A stretch of 64,000 bases of DNA from Paragonimus skrjabini miyazakii (taxonomy: Eukaryota; Platyhelminthes; Trematoda; Plagiorchiida; Troglotrematidae): the NCBI GenBank assembly GCA_014338405.1, contig JTDE01001014.1, forward strand, positions 88,118-152,117. The letters run 5' to 3'. The translations under genes were made by a program, and so were the position numbers. Below are positions 13,701 through 28,700 of this stretch, one piece after another. Each line of letters begins with the position of its first letter. Position 1 is the stretch's first letter. The notes under the pieces are model-generated. The model searched no databases and was not told the origin of the DNA. It was given only the letters and a program-made list of their open reading frames with translations.

Positions 13701-16700
13701 CAGGCACTACTTTGGTCTCTAGGCTGGAAGTACATATCTCGCATAGATGAATCTAATTCATAGCGCAGTGGTCATGATTTTTTCAATATCACTTCCTTGA
13801 TTTGTTGTCAGCTTTCCGACGTTATAAATGTCGCTGAATTCAACTTACATTTGGTCCTGACTTTCTCATGTTAGCATCATAATTGACAGTTGTTATGAAT
13901 CCACCAACCCATGTGCTTCTCACTATTATCTACTCACTATTTTTCAAACTATTTTATATACCTGTGACATAGATCCTGACGTTCGTCGTTGTGTGTTTGA
14001 ATCAATCGATCCTGGATTCGATCCTCACTTGGCTCAAGCCGAGCACCTATCTTCCCTGTTTCTTGCACTTCAAGATGAAGTCTTTGATATCCGTTGTTTG
14101 GTTATGCAACGCCTCGGTCGTCTATCAGACATCAATCCTGCTTGTGTTCAGCCAAGTCTTCGAAGAGTTCTTCTTCATGTAAGCCATTTACACATCAGTT
14201 ATTCTTTTTGGCTATAACCAAGTATAGACAAGTAGTATGTCCATTGTAGTTTTACCACAAAGTCCCTCTGTACACTCATTGCACTTCTGTATTCATCTCT
14301 GCAAACGGTTTTGTCGAACCATGGCATACGGATGTTCTTATGTTGGTCAGTCAGTCTGACTGAAGTTGGTTGGACATCTTAGTTAGTGGCCGAGTTGCAA
14401 CACGCCCATCTTCATACGGTATGGTGCCGTAACATAAGTCGAAGTGACTAGTGAAGGATAGGGCGAAAACGCTACGCTGCTTCTCCACAAAAAGAGTTAT
14501 TTGTTGGCCATCTTTGTCTCCGTTGCTCAGTCAACAGTAATATGCATTTTAAAAAATGAAAACTACTTATTGCCATCAAGCTTTATGGCAAAATGACCAA
14601 ATGACGTGTAGAGTTTGATGTTTTCCTTGGTAACATTTTCAGCACTTTGAACACAACTCGTTCTCAATGTAGCATGTACACAGTGATAAATTCGCAGTCG
14701 TGTTGTGTTGCCGGTATTCTAGTCATCGCTGTGGACACTAGAAATTTCTTGCGAGGAAATGCCGTTTGCTAGATCATATTGTTTCTAACCGAGGCGTACC
14801 GTTGTTATTGCCTTGGTCATTATTTTTGTCTATGTCTATGCCGCGATGTAGCTCAAGCACCTGCTTATGCGTTTTGTGTACGAAATCTGGTAATCATCTC
14901 ACGGCATTCGCCTTTAGCTTGTTTCATTAAAAAGAACAAACGTGCATGGTTGCTACGCTTTACGAGAACAGTTTCCGCCCGATTTTTTTCCCAAGAGGAG
15001 ACTATGTGCTGAACATCGCCTTGGTTATCATTTGCACCATGCATACAACCTGTATACTTCAGTTATTTATTCCTTTTTCTGCAAACTCTGACTAGGATTA
15101 GTTTCTTTGTTTGCTCGTATGACGACCTACTTTTGTTCGGCTTTCAGCTGCTCGACGATCTGGCCAACAGCGGTTCAACGAAGAACAAAGAACAGTCTGC
15201 TCTTCTAATTGCATGTTTGATCTCTTCCGCTACACGATTTTTTACGCCGTATGCTGAGCCGGTGCTTCAAAATTTAGTACCTCGTATTCGCCAGGCTCTG
15301 CCGGCATCCCTGCGGGCCTATTTATCCGCACTTGCCACATCCCGTCTGCACACCGCGCCAGGTATTTCGGATACGGGTAAGCAATTTTGATTTTAAGAGT
15401 TGGTCTTTTTATACCGGTCTTTTTTACCTGGCACATTCAGTGATTTTGCAACGGAACGTGAGGTTGATTTCAAATCGTTGTTTACACCCAACTGTACTTC
15501 TTTAGGTTTACTCTGTTTAATCTACATGTTATCGGGCTGGTTGCTAAACTCCACAATGACCTTATGGAGTAAAAGCCGAAAATGTTCAGATGTATCTCAT
15601 AGGTCTAGTAATGATCTTGATAGAAATCGTTTTCTCCCCTTCGTAATAAGGAAAACGGAAAATCTTGATCCCGAGAATAACACGGTTGTTCCCGTTAATT
15701 GCCTCCAAGTCAAAACAAGAGACGAGTGCAAAAAGCCACTTTTCTCCGCTCCAAAAACGTGTGCGTATAACGACCTACAGATAGTCTCGAGTCCGAAATT
15801 CGAAGGACGGCTACCAAAAATAGTGATTAAGGCCATTCATCACGGCTGAAAGAATAATTCATTTTTGAACCGGTCCAAGATTAAGCAAGCAACTGCATTG
15901 TTGCATCTCAGAGGGGTGTAAGATTGATTCACTGTAGGATTGTTCTTTGCATCACAGTGTTGATTGCCGGTGAATCAAGTTGGTTTTCACCGTAGTTTGA
16001 CATACAGCTGTGTAATATGTTGGACATGTCATTCAAAGAAGATACAATGAATATCATTCTTAGTTGCACTCTCTATATGAACATTTTATTTGAATATTCG
16101 CATATTTTCCGAATGATCTTTCGTTTTGCTGACCGTTCACACAATTTTTAGTTCGAGTTATACTTAAAGCTAATCATTTAGAGATACGCCTTCAGATTGC
16201 TGTTCATGATGTAAACTCGAGACCGCGTCTCAATATCTATAGACGGACGTTTCATTCCGCATCCATTCCCTCCTCGACATCTGGTTTTTCTTGCCTTGTT
16301 TCTTCCTGACTGTCAACGGTGCGTTCCACAGCGTTGTTAGAAGTGCTTTACTGCAATAATGGGGATGGGAAATACCAAAGTTTTGGTAGTGCTCCACCTT
16401 CGGACCTGAGGACTTAAGCCCTATAGAGAAGATTCCGTTTGGGATGCTTCCTCTGCAGCTTGGACTTGGCTAGATGTTTTCATTCAGTTTTCACGAAAGT
16501 CCACAATGTGTAAAACGTAGCCCGATGTTGAAGACTGAAACTTCGTTCCATGCCGCCACCGGTCACGGGACCACACTATACCAGTGGTTATTAGTTATTA
16601 TGTGCGTGAAGTAATTTGGCATGCTTGCTTGCCTATCTATTTTTAACCACCACCATTGCGTGCACCATATGCATTCGTGGTCGTTTCAAACATTTTTATG

Positions 16701-19700
16701 TTTCAGCCTAATAGCTTAAGCGGCTTCCAAACACAAACGGTGACTATTTGGCGTCATTTTTTATGATAAGGTAGGATTCTATATGAACGAAACAATTGTC
16801 TAACAGATTCGTTATCTTTCTGCTTCGTGTTGTTTGACCATTCTGTGAGTAGACTTTCGTCAAAATTTATTATAACGGATAACAGGGGTGTGCTCGAAAT
16901 GAACACTCAAAGCGATCGATCATTTAGTGTGTCCGTTCCATTGTCTGTTTAGTTTGAGTGAACAACATGTCGTTTGTCTGTTGTTCGTGATGTTGATTTT
17001 TGATCTCTGGTAGTGCTGCCCAGTTTTCTGTTCGTTTCTTATGCTGTGATTGGTTGCACAGTGTTTCCCGTTGTGTCCGTTCGCACCAATCAGAGTGCAT
17101 CGTAGTTTGGTAGTCACGTGATTTAGCTATTGGTTGATTTATGTGGTTTCACTGATTGATCTGAATTTGCGTCTGCTGGAGCCAATAGTCGATTTTGTCT
17201 ACCATTACACTTTGTTATTCAATTTGTTCAGCTAAATGTAGAAGATCCCTTTTGTCCTCCGTGCCTCTGAATTCGCAACGTTGATGAATTTCCATTCCTG
17301 AAATTTTCTCTTCTCAGTTTTTTCTTTCACGAATGACTTTAATTTCACACCTTCCGATTAAAACTTTATTTGTTCGGTATGAAATTTGCCTTCTTGGATT
17401 TTCCCCTCGTTTACTATGAGACTGCTCCAGAGCTGTGCGAATACATCCCTTAGCGTCATCCAAATGAGAAATTTCGTTTATCTAAACACTGTCCACTTTC
17501 AAGTGTAGACGACCTAGTTGCTTCTTTTTGTAGGTTACAATCTCATGTATGCCCCCTCCAGGTTGAGTACATGCATTGGTATTGTCTCTTGCAAACAAGA
17601 CTCGTCCGAAACTGAAATTGTCTTAACTCATAAGATGTTTCGATGACCTCCTCCTCCTCCTCTTCAAACACTCAACTGGAAATCGGCAAAGTTGCTTACC
17701 ACATTCACAGTCTAATGATTTTGTTTTGGTCCTTATTAGATACTTCCTCGTTTGCGAATCTTCTGTGCGACAGGTTTTGGTTTGATTTGCAGTAACTGTT
17801 GGTTGTTACGGGAAGTTTGAGGATATCAAACTGTTGGTTACTGTATAGATCAGAGAAGTGGTCGTTTTAGAATCAAACCGTCTGATTGACCTACCGCGGG
17901 TGCTAAACGAAGGCGGCCACTGCAGGAAAGTTTTATATTCATATTCCCAAAGTTAACCTAGATTTGTGCTGCATCAGAGACCACTAAACCTTCGCTTGCC
18001 AGCCATTTTTTTAACGGTTGTGGTATTGTATTCGGCATGAAGCTGGTCCATCGAAAACTGACGGGCTTTCCATATCTCAACTTCTGGTTCCGTTCGTTGT
18101 CACCTATCTTCTGCTTGCATCCCGACCGTTCTCTGTTACCAAATCACTTACATTTCCTCGAACTCTTGGCCACTGCTCTAGGATTCATTGCAGCATATTT
18201 ATGGCAGCTCGTATTTCACCTTGCTTCTCAGTGTACTTACTATCTGTTTTTAGTTTTATAGCATCAAGTTTCTCTTTTGCTCTGTTATTCATGCGAGCAG
18301 ATCGAAAAGACTACCTACCTCTCGAATCTGCCACTGATCTCACTGGCTTACATGACAGTCAATTGTCAACCGGTGCACCTCCAATCCTATGCGTTAGTCA
18401 ATTTCTGTCCAAAGGTGTAATGATTAATCCGGTGAGTGGTTCGTTTTGACCCTACGTAAACGAGATCATCTACTATTCTACTTTGGACTAGTTGAAGTGC
18501 AGCTATAGATGAGCAATCTGATGCTAGTTTGAGATCATTATGTAGATTCTATCCCTCATGTACGAGCCAGTTGTGTCCATACTGAGCTATGCACTACTGG
18601 TTTGCTGTTTCATTTGTTTTATAACATCTGCAATATTCATGTTGGGAACTTTTCATGGGTTCCGTTTTTTGGAGCACTCTTGTTCAGGAGCGCGATAATT
18701 TGATTTAATACCACTTTGGACATCTGGATTGAAGATCGTTCAACATACATCTTGTCTCGTTCACGCTATATCAGCTGAGCAGTTGAATAATCACTGGATA
18801 TCCAATCCTCTTCAATACGCTAGATGTTGCGTGCAGTGCGGAGCTTTCTCAAACTTTACAATTTCGGTGCCTGCTATGAAAGAGCGGGTTGCGGGTGCAG
18901 GCTGTGGCTTTTTGATTGATCTTATACGATTTTGCGCGAGGTGTTAGTAAAAGCCGTACATATATTGTGGTGCGTCGAATGACAACCACTATCCTACGAT
19001 GTTACCGTTGAGATTCCATAGCTGATTTTACCATACATACATTGGTAGGTTTATTTCTAACAGAGCATCAGCCATCGATTTATTTCGAAAAACTGTTCAC
19101 CGTCTATTTATTCCTTTTATTTCTTTGTCTTAAACTGTGTGATTTTCAGCTGGAGTTGACTGCAATAACCAACAAGTTAGCCTGCTTAAACGTTACACCA
19201 ATCGGAGATGGTGAGCCTCCTGGTTGCCCTGGTGGTATTCCCACTCTTCCAGCCGGTCTTGTCGGACAAACCTCTATCTCAGAAGGTACTCAGTCTGCTT
19301 ACGGTTTTGGTAGCGCTTATTCGGATATTTCTACACAGTGGACGGAACCGACCGCAGTTGTCATAGCTCTGTTTACTTCTCTTGGTCGATTGTCAGCTGT
19401 TGCACCTGCGGCCGTTCGAACCTATATGGACGAATTTATCCCGATTCTCTGTTGTATGATGCAAGATCCATCCTGTTTTCCTAGGCGATCGGTCAGTTGC
19501 TTATGCTTTCCCTATACACTCACCGTTTTTCCCTACTGCTTACGTCGCATTTGCATTATTATTGACGTTCTGAATGTGTCCAGTTACGTGAGCACAAGCG
19601 GTGGTATGTAAAATGAAAAGCGGATTTATCTCTCCACTGCCGTTGTTTATTTTTGAGGACGGGTAAATCTCCATGAGATTTGTACTTTACAGTTTCGAAA

Positions 19701-22700
19701 TACGGCGTGTTTGGATGAGATGCTTATGTAACATCGTCTTAAAATAAATATTCGCTATCCACAACACATTTTGTGCCACCGACGGATAATGGATGGTGCG
19801 ATAAGAAAACAGTTATTTCTTTGTGACAGTTAACCAAATTCGTTCGTTCCCTCTTCGAGAAGGCATAGATTCTGACGATCTTGCCATATCTTTACAAGGT
19901 GATTGAATTTGAGCGTCATCTCTACTGAAGAACTTGCAAAAAATAAAAGCCCACAAATACTATTACGTGAAAAACGCAAGTTGACTAACGCTACTAGCCA
20001 CTCGAAAAAGCGATCAGCTGATGCGTCCCACTTGCTTGTAAGAGACTGGTGGGTAAGACAACGTTCCATTTAAACAACCGAGTTAATTAAACTGGCGTTG
20101 TAGATTTAATCAACAAACTGACCAATTAGAACCAACAGGGTTGTGGTCCAATGGCGGCTGCCGTTGCGTAATGTTATTTTTTTTAATAAGAAGTATATAT
20201 TTTGTTCAATGCAGCTCGGAATTTCAAGTGTTTGATGAGTTAGTCGGGCATGCGACAGCATTGAGGCCAACCAACCGTCTGTACTACCGAACACTGTTCA
20301 TGCCTCGACTGTCTGTTTTAAAAAAGAGGTGAACAACTTTTGTCTAGTAAGGATTTAATCCACAGAGATTGAACACCAACCACATTCGACCGCAACTTTC
20401 GTGTTCACATAGAGCTTTCAACCGGCCCGTTTTCTAGTATTGACCTTTGAGACTTCAGTGACTCGTAGAGTCTATGGCATGATGGACGATTGACGATTAA
20501 TCTTGCTTTCCTACTGCTGTTTGTCTGATTTATTTGTCAATTATAGACGATTTGTGAACGGAAACAATGAAAGCCTTATTCTCGTTTTTGTTGTTGCTGG
20601 TAGAATGGACCTGTTAAAACCTATAAAAACGCTTTTAGTATTTCTCATTACCAACTGTCATTATTGTTTGCTTAACCCGTTCAGATTGCTGTGTGGACAT
20701 TGAGCACGCTTATTTCCAATACCGGTTGGGTTGTGTTGCCATATCGTCGTCATCCTCAACTTCTACCCATTTTGCTGAATTTGTTAAAGCGGGAAGAATC
20801 GAAAGAAATAAGACAAGAGGTAAAATAATTTCACTCAATTTATACATTCATCTTACTATGTGCATTTCATTCGTACCAGTTTGGTTAGGAACGAATTCTT
20901 CGGAAAGAGGAATTTCGTCGATATTACTTGTCATCCGCTAGTTTATTTCATTGGTCTGTCTGTTACAATTGTCATCACAGAATGATCAAACAGGTGTTCT
21001 GTTTTTCATGTGAAACATTACAACTATCCTACTTGGTCGGCGTACTTGACGGACCTTCCTGGTGTGTTAGTTTCCATACACAACTTGCATGAATGATAAA
21101 CCATTACTAGGCAAATTAGCCCGTCGGACCCCCTAAAACTTACAGTATGCACAAACCAACCTTTTAATGTACGTGAACATTCTTGAGATATCAAAGCACT
21201 TCTTGAATAAGATCTAGCACCCAATGACCTTATGCTTGAAACATGAATGAAAGAATGTGTCTGAGTTTGTGTGGGACGTCCTGCGAACAAGTGTGGTTTG
21301 AAACAACATTGCTGTACGTTAGTGTTGGTTTGTTTGCGTGGATTAAACTATCGCTAGTATTGTTTCATTGCTCATCTTTGAGACTATGGAGTGAATTACC
21401 TCTATGTAAAATAATTGCTTACACACCTGTATCTCTAATGGAATTTGATCCTCCGTTATCGGGTTATTTATCGGTTTAAATATATGTGACCTATGTAACA
21501 ATGTCAGCTCGAGGATTATCACTAGATTGAATCAATGTCATACATTGGCTGCTAGTAAAATACATGTAACACACATGCTGACCGTTTTTATAGTGATTGC
21601 CCGTTATACTTGTGGACCAGCTTTGGGCAATGTAAAAACATCAAAGTAGTCCTAACATAACAGCAGCACGTTCTGTTACACAATTCAAACTCGACCCTTG
21701 CGCGCTTGCTTATTTCGTGTAAACCTTACACCTATAAATCCTTCGAAATGTCTTGTGCAGTGTTCTGTCTTCTAATTGATTTCTGTAGAGGAATAAAATG
21801 AGAAGTTTTTGAAGTAAAAAGTTATCGGTACAAAAATGACACGAACTGTCACATATAACGGGACAATTACGGAAGTAGGACACATTTAGAGTTAGATTAT
21901 ATGGTTATCTTCATCAGGATATGTCCGAATCTTAATTTTGTGGTGGATGTAATTGTTTTAACAAATTGCGCGATGTGTCTAATCCACTGTTAGTATGTTA
22001 GTACATCGCGAGAAAGAAAACAAATCGCCGTAACAAAAGAACACAATCAGCACGTTTGTCTTATTAGAATGCTTCTTGCCCCTTTACACTGATATATATG
22101 AGATTTTTCAGAATTAATTCAAGCTAAGGGTCTTAGATGAGAGTTTATTTTGAGTCAAACTTTTCATTTCAGTTTACCAGCTTTCTACCGAGGATTTGAC
22201 GAAACGCATTAAGAGTGGTAAACATGCAAAGATAAAACGTCCTGCAATTACTGCAGTACACCCAAGGAATGCGAAAATCATCTGATAAATCGTCCATAAT
22301 TTGATGGACGATTAGAGCTAACCAGATCCACTTGTCAGTCCACTCGCGTACCATAAGACACTTCATTTTTGGGCGTCCAGGATTTCACTTGAAATCAGTT
22401 GTGACAGAGGAAAGTTTGACTAACAAGACTTTGACAAAAGTGCTAATAAGATATATGGAACGGAGACTGTTTGAAATAAGATGCTTATTAGGATGTCGGT
22501 TGAAAAGTTTGTCCATTTATGGGAGTGAGACATTTTTCTAGACGGGACTGTGACGAACACCTTTCACGTGGTAATTCTGCTATGACAGACAAAAAATGGG
22601 TATGCTCGTTCTGAGACATTCACTAGGTAGGACATTGAACAAATTACAGTATATCTGATGCAAAGTGAATGCAAATCATCATCTGTGCTTCCTTTTCTAT

Positions 22701-25700
22701 TTGATTAGCTTGTTCTTCATCTGACTCTGTTGGCAAACAATATCTACCGAGAATCACAATTTATTTGATCTGTTTTCAGGTTCTCCGAGCTCTGGGCGTT
22801 TTGGGTGCGTTGGATCCGTTTAAATTCAAACTCTATACCGGTCAGGTTGATACGTTTGCTGATACAGGCATCGCTGTTAGCCTGCATGAGGCAGACGAAA
22901 GAAGAGATAGTAAGCTTTGCAAATCTTTTGGGCGCATGAAATTTTCTTTGATCTGCTTATTTATTATTAATCCTTCTTCTTCCAATCATCTCGCCGATCA
23001 CATATATTCTTCATTGACTGCGTTTGTTTGCAATTCTTCCGACCTATCAAGTCGTTCACCTTGATTCTTATAAGGTTTGTAATGTGCGATTCCTTTCATT
23101 TGATACCCCATTGTCTGATGATAGTTTTATTTATACCTGTTCTAGATATAACTGAGTACACCTCTGATAGAATACTTGTTCCTCATATACGTATGCTCGT
23201 TTATTTTTCTCTACACCTATTTCGTTTTTGGCTGTTGGAAAAGAACATGTCTGGCTTATACATCGTACACATGCCGTCTACCACTCGACGATGTTTGATC
23301 ATACATGTCAAGTGTTTCCGGGTTTCTGTAACAAATGAATTTTGAATACTTGGACATGTCATCTGTTTGCATGCCACTCGGCTTACCTGTAAACCTGCGT
23401 GCAACTGTATTCATACCGTGTTTTTCGACAGCTTTGCATTTTTTCGGAAAATGGTATGTACTTAGAGGCATGTACGCATACTGCAAGTTTGCGCGTTGGC
23501 ACGGAAGACAGCCTTATCTGAGGATGTTGGATATCCAAATCAGTGTTTGACAATCGCGCATGCTTGGGGCGTGTGAATGTGTGTCCATCCTTCAGTACGT
23601 TCCAAATGTCTTCTGCGTTTTTGAAAAAAAATCTGGATTTGGGGCATGAAATGATTGCCTTAAGCATTCACACTGTGGCCCCGTCTTCACCGACACCGAC
23701 ATACACGCCCAGCTTATGAGAACGTACATGTATGCTTTGCCTCAAGTAGATGTTTTATTTTCTGAAAACGCAAATCGCCATCGGGCCACATTGTGTCTTA
23801 TACCGATGTGTAAGCCAAATACAGAATTGACAATGGAAGAATGTGCGATTGACCAATGTTTACGGTTGTTTTGGTAGACGTTCGTTTAATGGAGCAAATT
23901 GCTTGTTTTTATTTAGTCTACATTGATTCCCCTTTCTCTAGTGGACATAACGCAATCCGAATTGGTAGTCAACTTGTCTTGGGAAAACCGAAGCGTATTT
24001 TTCTCCGTGTGTGCTCTCTCTGCACTCATTCACATGCTACGCGACCCGGCTCTGCGTAGTCAGTATGCGAATATCGTTCGAACGATTGTCTACATACTAG
24101 ATCAACTAGGACCACGATCCGTGTATTATCTACGCCAGCTGATGCCTGACTACTTCAAATGTTTGCAGAACGCACGAGATGTGAGGGTAAGTTCGGATAG
24201 TGAATAAACAATCTAAATCTTCCACAAACCGACCACCTCCTCCTTTGAGACCAACCGTATCATTGCAGTTGTGACTTGATTTTTCAAACGGTTGTTTTCT
24301 CCGGAGACTCCACTAGTCTTGCACTTTTTATGCAGCGGCGGAAGGTTCTTGTGTCAACCGTCACGAATTGACTGCGGAAATAATCTTCACAATATATCAA
24401 ACCATTTTGACTATATACTGAGTATGCTACGTAAACCTTTATAGATCCCCAGTGGAATAGCTCAAGGTGTGAAGTGAACAAACGATGACTTGACAAAGGG
24501 CCACTGAAAGAGCTTCCGGTAGGTTAAACTCTGTAAGTCTAGTTCGTCTTCCGGATCAGGACTTACGCGACTCACAGCGTCTGTGGCTGGCATACGTTGG
24601 GGGGGTATACAGTGGTTAAGTCAGTTCAGTGACACAAATGTTGTTTGTCTGAACTGTCTGTGAAGCAGCCATAATGAACGCACCGGGGTAGGGAAAGCCG
24701 CAAGTAAGCTAGCTGCCTCACAGACATCGCCTTCTCTCACTTGTAACCCGCTTGCACATCTGCAGATTATTTGAACTTACTCATAGAATGTTTATTTATT
24801 AGGCCACATTTTGTTTTCATTTTTGTGTTTAAACTGACTTATTTTTAAAAATTCTTTTCTTCATAGTTCTATGGCAATTCAACATCAGTACCAACCACTG
24901 ATGTTGATGCCGGTGTATGGGATTACTTCGTAGAGTTCGTATTTGTGGGTTGTCAATTTAGCGCAATCTAGGTTGATTAAGGTTGACAAGTTTGTTTATC
25001 TTTTTCTCGTGTAATACAGACTTGGCATACTAGTACTTTTCACCAGTCTGTAGTTTTCGGAGTTGTTACATATTTATTCACCTTTCCGTTTTTCTTTTTT
25101 AACCATCCGAATCGTTTGTTGTTGAATGTTTTCTGCATCAATTCACATCGAAACATATCACTTGGGTTGTTCGAATGAGTGGTTTTCTGGTTCCACTGTT
25201 TGTGAGTCACGGTCAGACAATCGTGATCGATCCGAACCGGTTAGGAGTCAATCTTTAGAATTTAGATCATTGTGTACAGATGTCGGCCAAAAAGTCGCAT
25301 CACCAGCCGTTCGTTCTTTTTTCTGATGAATTATAGAAGTCATTTTGCCGTTTGCTTTAAAACACAGTGAGGTATTATCTCCCTTATTCTCCGTTGTTCC
25401 AAATTTTATAAATTCTAGGAGAAGTACCTGTTAACGTTACACCATCAGTACATTATATGATCATTCTACGAAAATGAGAACAATTTCAGGTCTCAATGCA
25501 AATGCGTTCTAATGATAACAGCTCGTGTACTTAATTTGCACGCTCAAGTGTGAATTTATTTATCACCAACATAGTCGTTCTCTATGATTTATCATTTGGA
25601 TGCTGTTGTTTTAGCATCCGACTTGAGTGTGATCGTTCCAAGCCAATGATACTGTTCGGTGAAGAGCAGTTCCGCGTTTTCCGATTGTTTGAATCCACTG

Positions 25701-28700
25701 TTTTCCGTAGAGTCCACTCGTTACGTTCTTCACCCATATCGGGTTGCTGAACATTAGGTATCACAGTGCCTACCACGCCAGACTTCGAATCACACTACAG
25801 CCTGGTTGAACCCATTTCACGTTGACTATTCTTACTGTTCAGCGTTGTCAGTCTGCCAATAAACAACTCAGATACGGCCCGGTTTTTCGCATCTTATGAT
25901 GCAAAACTAAGAACCTATCCGCGGTTTAATCGGTTTTTCACGTTTATTAACAAGTAAGTTTACTTTCAGCGATAGACCAGAGTTTGCATTCTCTTGGACC
26001 ATCCCTTCTTTTTTTGTTACCACCGCACTTCATTTGAAACGATCGAGGATTAACCAGTAGTCATTACCTATCGTTTCCGGTTTCTACTATCTCCCACTAT
26101 GAATTCGTATGGTATAATCAAAACTGTCATCTCAAGTTTTCCTCACCCCACAATTATATTTCGATTTTCTCGTCGCTCATGACAACTTGGATGGTTTTTG
26201 CTTTACTTCCTGAATTTAGAGAAAATTTATCTAGTTCCTTAGATAATTTTCTTGCCGCTCTTCGTTGGGTAGTATATCTCACGGTTATCTGCGTTTATCG
26301 ATAGCATGATGTGTTGGGTGAAGGTTTTACATTCATCGAGGTGTTCTTTTTTACTTGGTCTTGATCGGAATGAAATTAGTGACAGAGACGGCAACAATGA
26401 CGACTTTACAGATTCGGAATGTAGACATGAATGAATATCCCCAATGATTCTGTATGATAACTTTTTTCGCGCTGTTTTAATATATCGAACAGCCAGGAAA
26501 GCTGATTTTTCTGAAAACACCTACTTTCCTCCTTGTAACCACTTATTCTCATATATTTACTGTCTGACATTTGTTCGGTCCAACGGATGTTTATCTTACT
26601 GTTTGCTCAGATAAACACCTAAAGAATGCAGTTTTTTATGCTCCACATTTGTCATGCAACATCACATATGGTTTACTGTTCCCTATTTGTGGAATTTTAA
26701 ATTTGTGGTGATTCCATTTCATAGCTCCAAGAACTTCTTATACGTCAACTGGGCTCCATCATGTCTGTTGTACGGCTGCACACAAAAGAATTCGCCTCGC
26801 AAGTGGTTGATGTCCTGTTGTCACACTGGTGGGTGGATCCTAACGTCCAGAATGCCTGTATACAACTTTTAAGTCCGATGGCTTCTGTACTGGGGGCGGA
26901 ATTTCGCACGCATTTGACGCGGCTCGTCCCTGTGATTTTGCGCACTCTACATCACGAGTCCAATGAAGTTAACCTCATGGCGGTAAGCTTCCACGTTCTA
27001 CGTCTGAGGTTCTCTTTTTTTTCTGTAGTTTTGATATAGAATATTACTGGGCTAACTGGTTTCCAAGTCACCTAACCCCGTAAATGTTGGTGCAATATGT
27101 GATGCGGAATCGTACATTTCGAATTAGGTTTGCTGTGTCGCCAGGAGTTAGAGACAGTTGTTCTAATTATTATAAAACCAGCTATAAGCTTCAATAGAAA
27201 TAGTAGTACAAGATCATTCATTGTGACCAAATCCAGTTTGAATTCAGTTCACAGCCGTAAACTACACCTGAATAGTGTGCATGCTGAAATCTTAGTGGGT
27301 TCTGCGAAGGAAGACTGCTTTGGAACTAGGTTATTTAATGGTGGGCCAACAGATTTTCGGTGCGCTGTTTGAACCTTCTCACGTGCTTTACCGAAAAAAC
27401 CTTCGCCTCATCACATGTGGCCCAGTGGCACAGATGACGTTCGACTGAAATCGTACCATAATGACGTCACCGGGGAGTGTAAAAATCTTGTGTTCCTTGC
27501 TGACTACAGCTTGGAAATGCCATCCACCATGTGACCTTTCGCATCACTGATTAGAAAGTCTCGCGTATCACAGTATACAACGGTTGGTAATTTGCCTGCA
27601 TTCTTAAGATGGTTGACTCTTTGTAATACTTGTTGCTCATCCTCAAAGCGACACTCCATAACCGGTCTCGTTCTTGTTTGCGCATATCAGGTAGAGATAG
27701 TCCTAATGTGGGATCGAACCGGCTACTTTTCGCGTTACTTGTCAATGCTCTTATTCTCCTGACCACCAATTCTATGAGCATCGCTTGTGACGGGGCAATT
27801 TGTGTGTACTTGAGTAGATTTAATGTTTCTTATTTTGGATGTTTTGTAAGTCACTTGGTTTACTACCGTTGGCACCAATTACAGTTCAAGCCATAGCACC
27901 TACATGTATGCCTAAAGTTTGGAAGTGCGCGTGTATGTTGTTTTGTTCGTATGCATATGTTCAGCGTCAACTAATTATAGCTGTGGGATTGTTTAATAAA
28001 CAGTTTTCAGTTTGCTCATGCACTGACAAGAGGAACACACTTGGATGTGCTGATCTACATTCGTGCAGTCTCTGATTTATCGACTTATCCATCACTAGCG
28101 TTAATCTAATATGGTGTACTGCGCGTGCTGTTAGCAGCATACGTTCTTCTGAACTCAACCGGTGTCTGTTGGATTTGAAAAATTGAAATAGACCTGATTA
28201 CTGCAGTGTTCAAAACTGTAAGCATCATTGCAGAGATTCAGCAATGTATATTTCGGATGTTCGTGTACACTGGTCTGGAGTGAGGATGCAATCGACAAAA
28301 TTATGCGACCATTGTATCGTTTTTTCAATTTGATAAGTCTACAGAAAACCTTTATTTCTGTGAACGTAAAATAAGGTGCAAACGTACCTTTCTTCGAATG
28401 TTATAAGGTCATTAGTATTATTATTTCCAAACGGATGCGCTTACCCGGGGTCAGCTGATCACGTATTTATCAAGTTCTTTGAGAGCGGAATCTGTGTCAT
28501 TACTTTTCCAGTGATCTAGGCTTAAATTGGTTGCTATATCTAACTTGTACGTAGTGTTGCTGGTACAGTTTTTGTCTGGCTTGGGCATGCTGTTTCTATC
28601 GCCGATTTGAGTGCAGCCGAAACTCGCATTTCTTGTAATTGTGTCACTTCTTTACTGTCATATGACTGAATTCTGTATGACGCGCTTAATTCTGCATTTG

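Larger units (their letters stand above)
18432..26724 (+). other. TOR introns 7-11 (five introns between exons 7 and 12)
   Basis: The intervals are 18432-19149, 19492-20684, 20820-22779, 22910-23941 and 24187-26724. All have GT-AG ends; intron 8 starts with the less usual GTCAGT. I found no convincing gene, RNA or mobile element in them. Confidence 0.75.

Noticed and set aside
8008..13972. A TOR exon lost in the assembly gap
   Set aside because: Exons 4 and 5 join in phase and the protein match to human runs straight across (ISDPDPDVRR), so nothing is missing.
15400..15849. 149-codon open frame in intron 6 as a nested gene
   Set aside because: No recognisable domain, no splice or start context, and composition is as in the surrounding intron.
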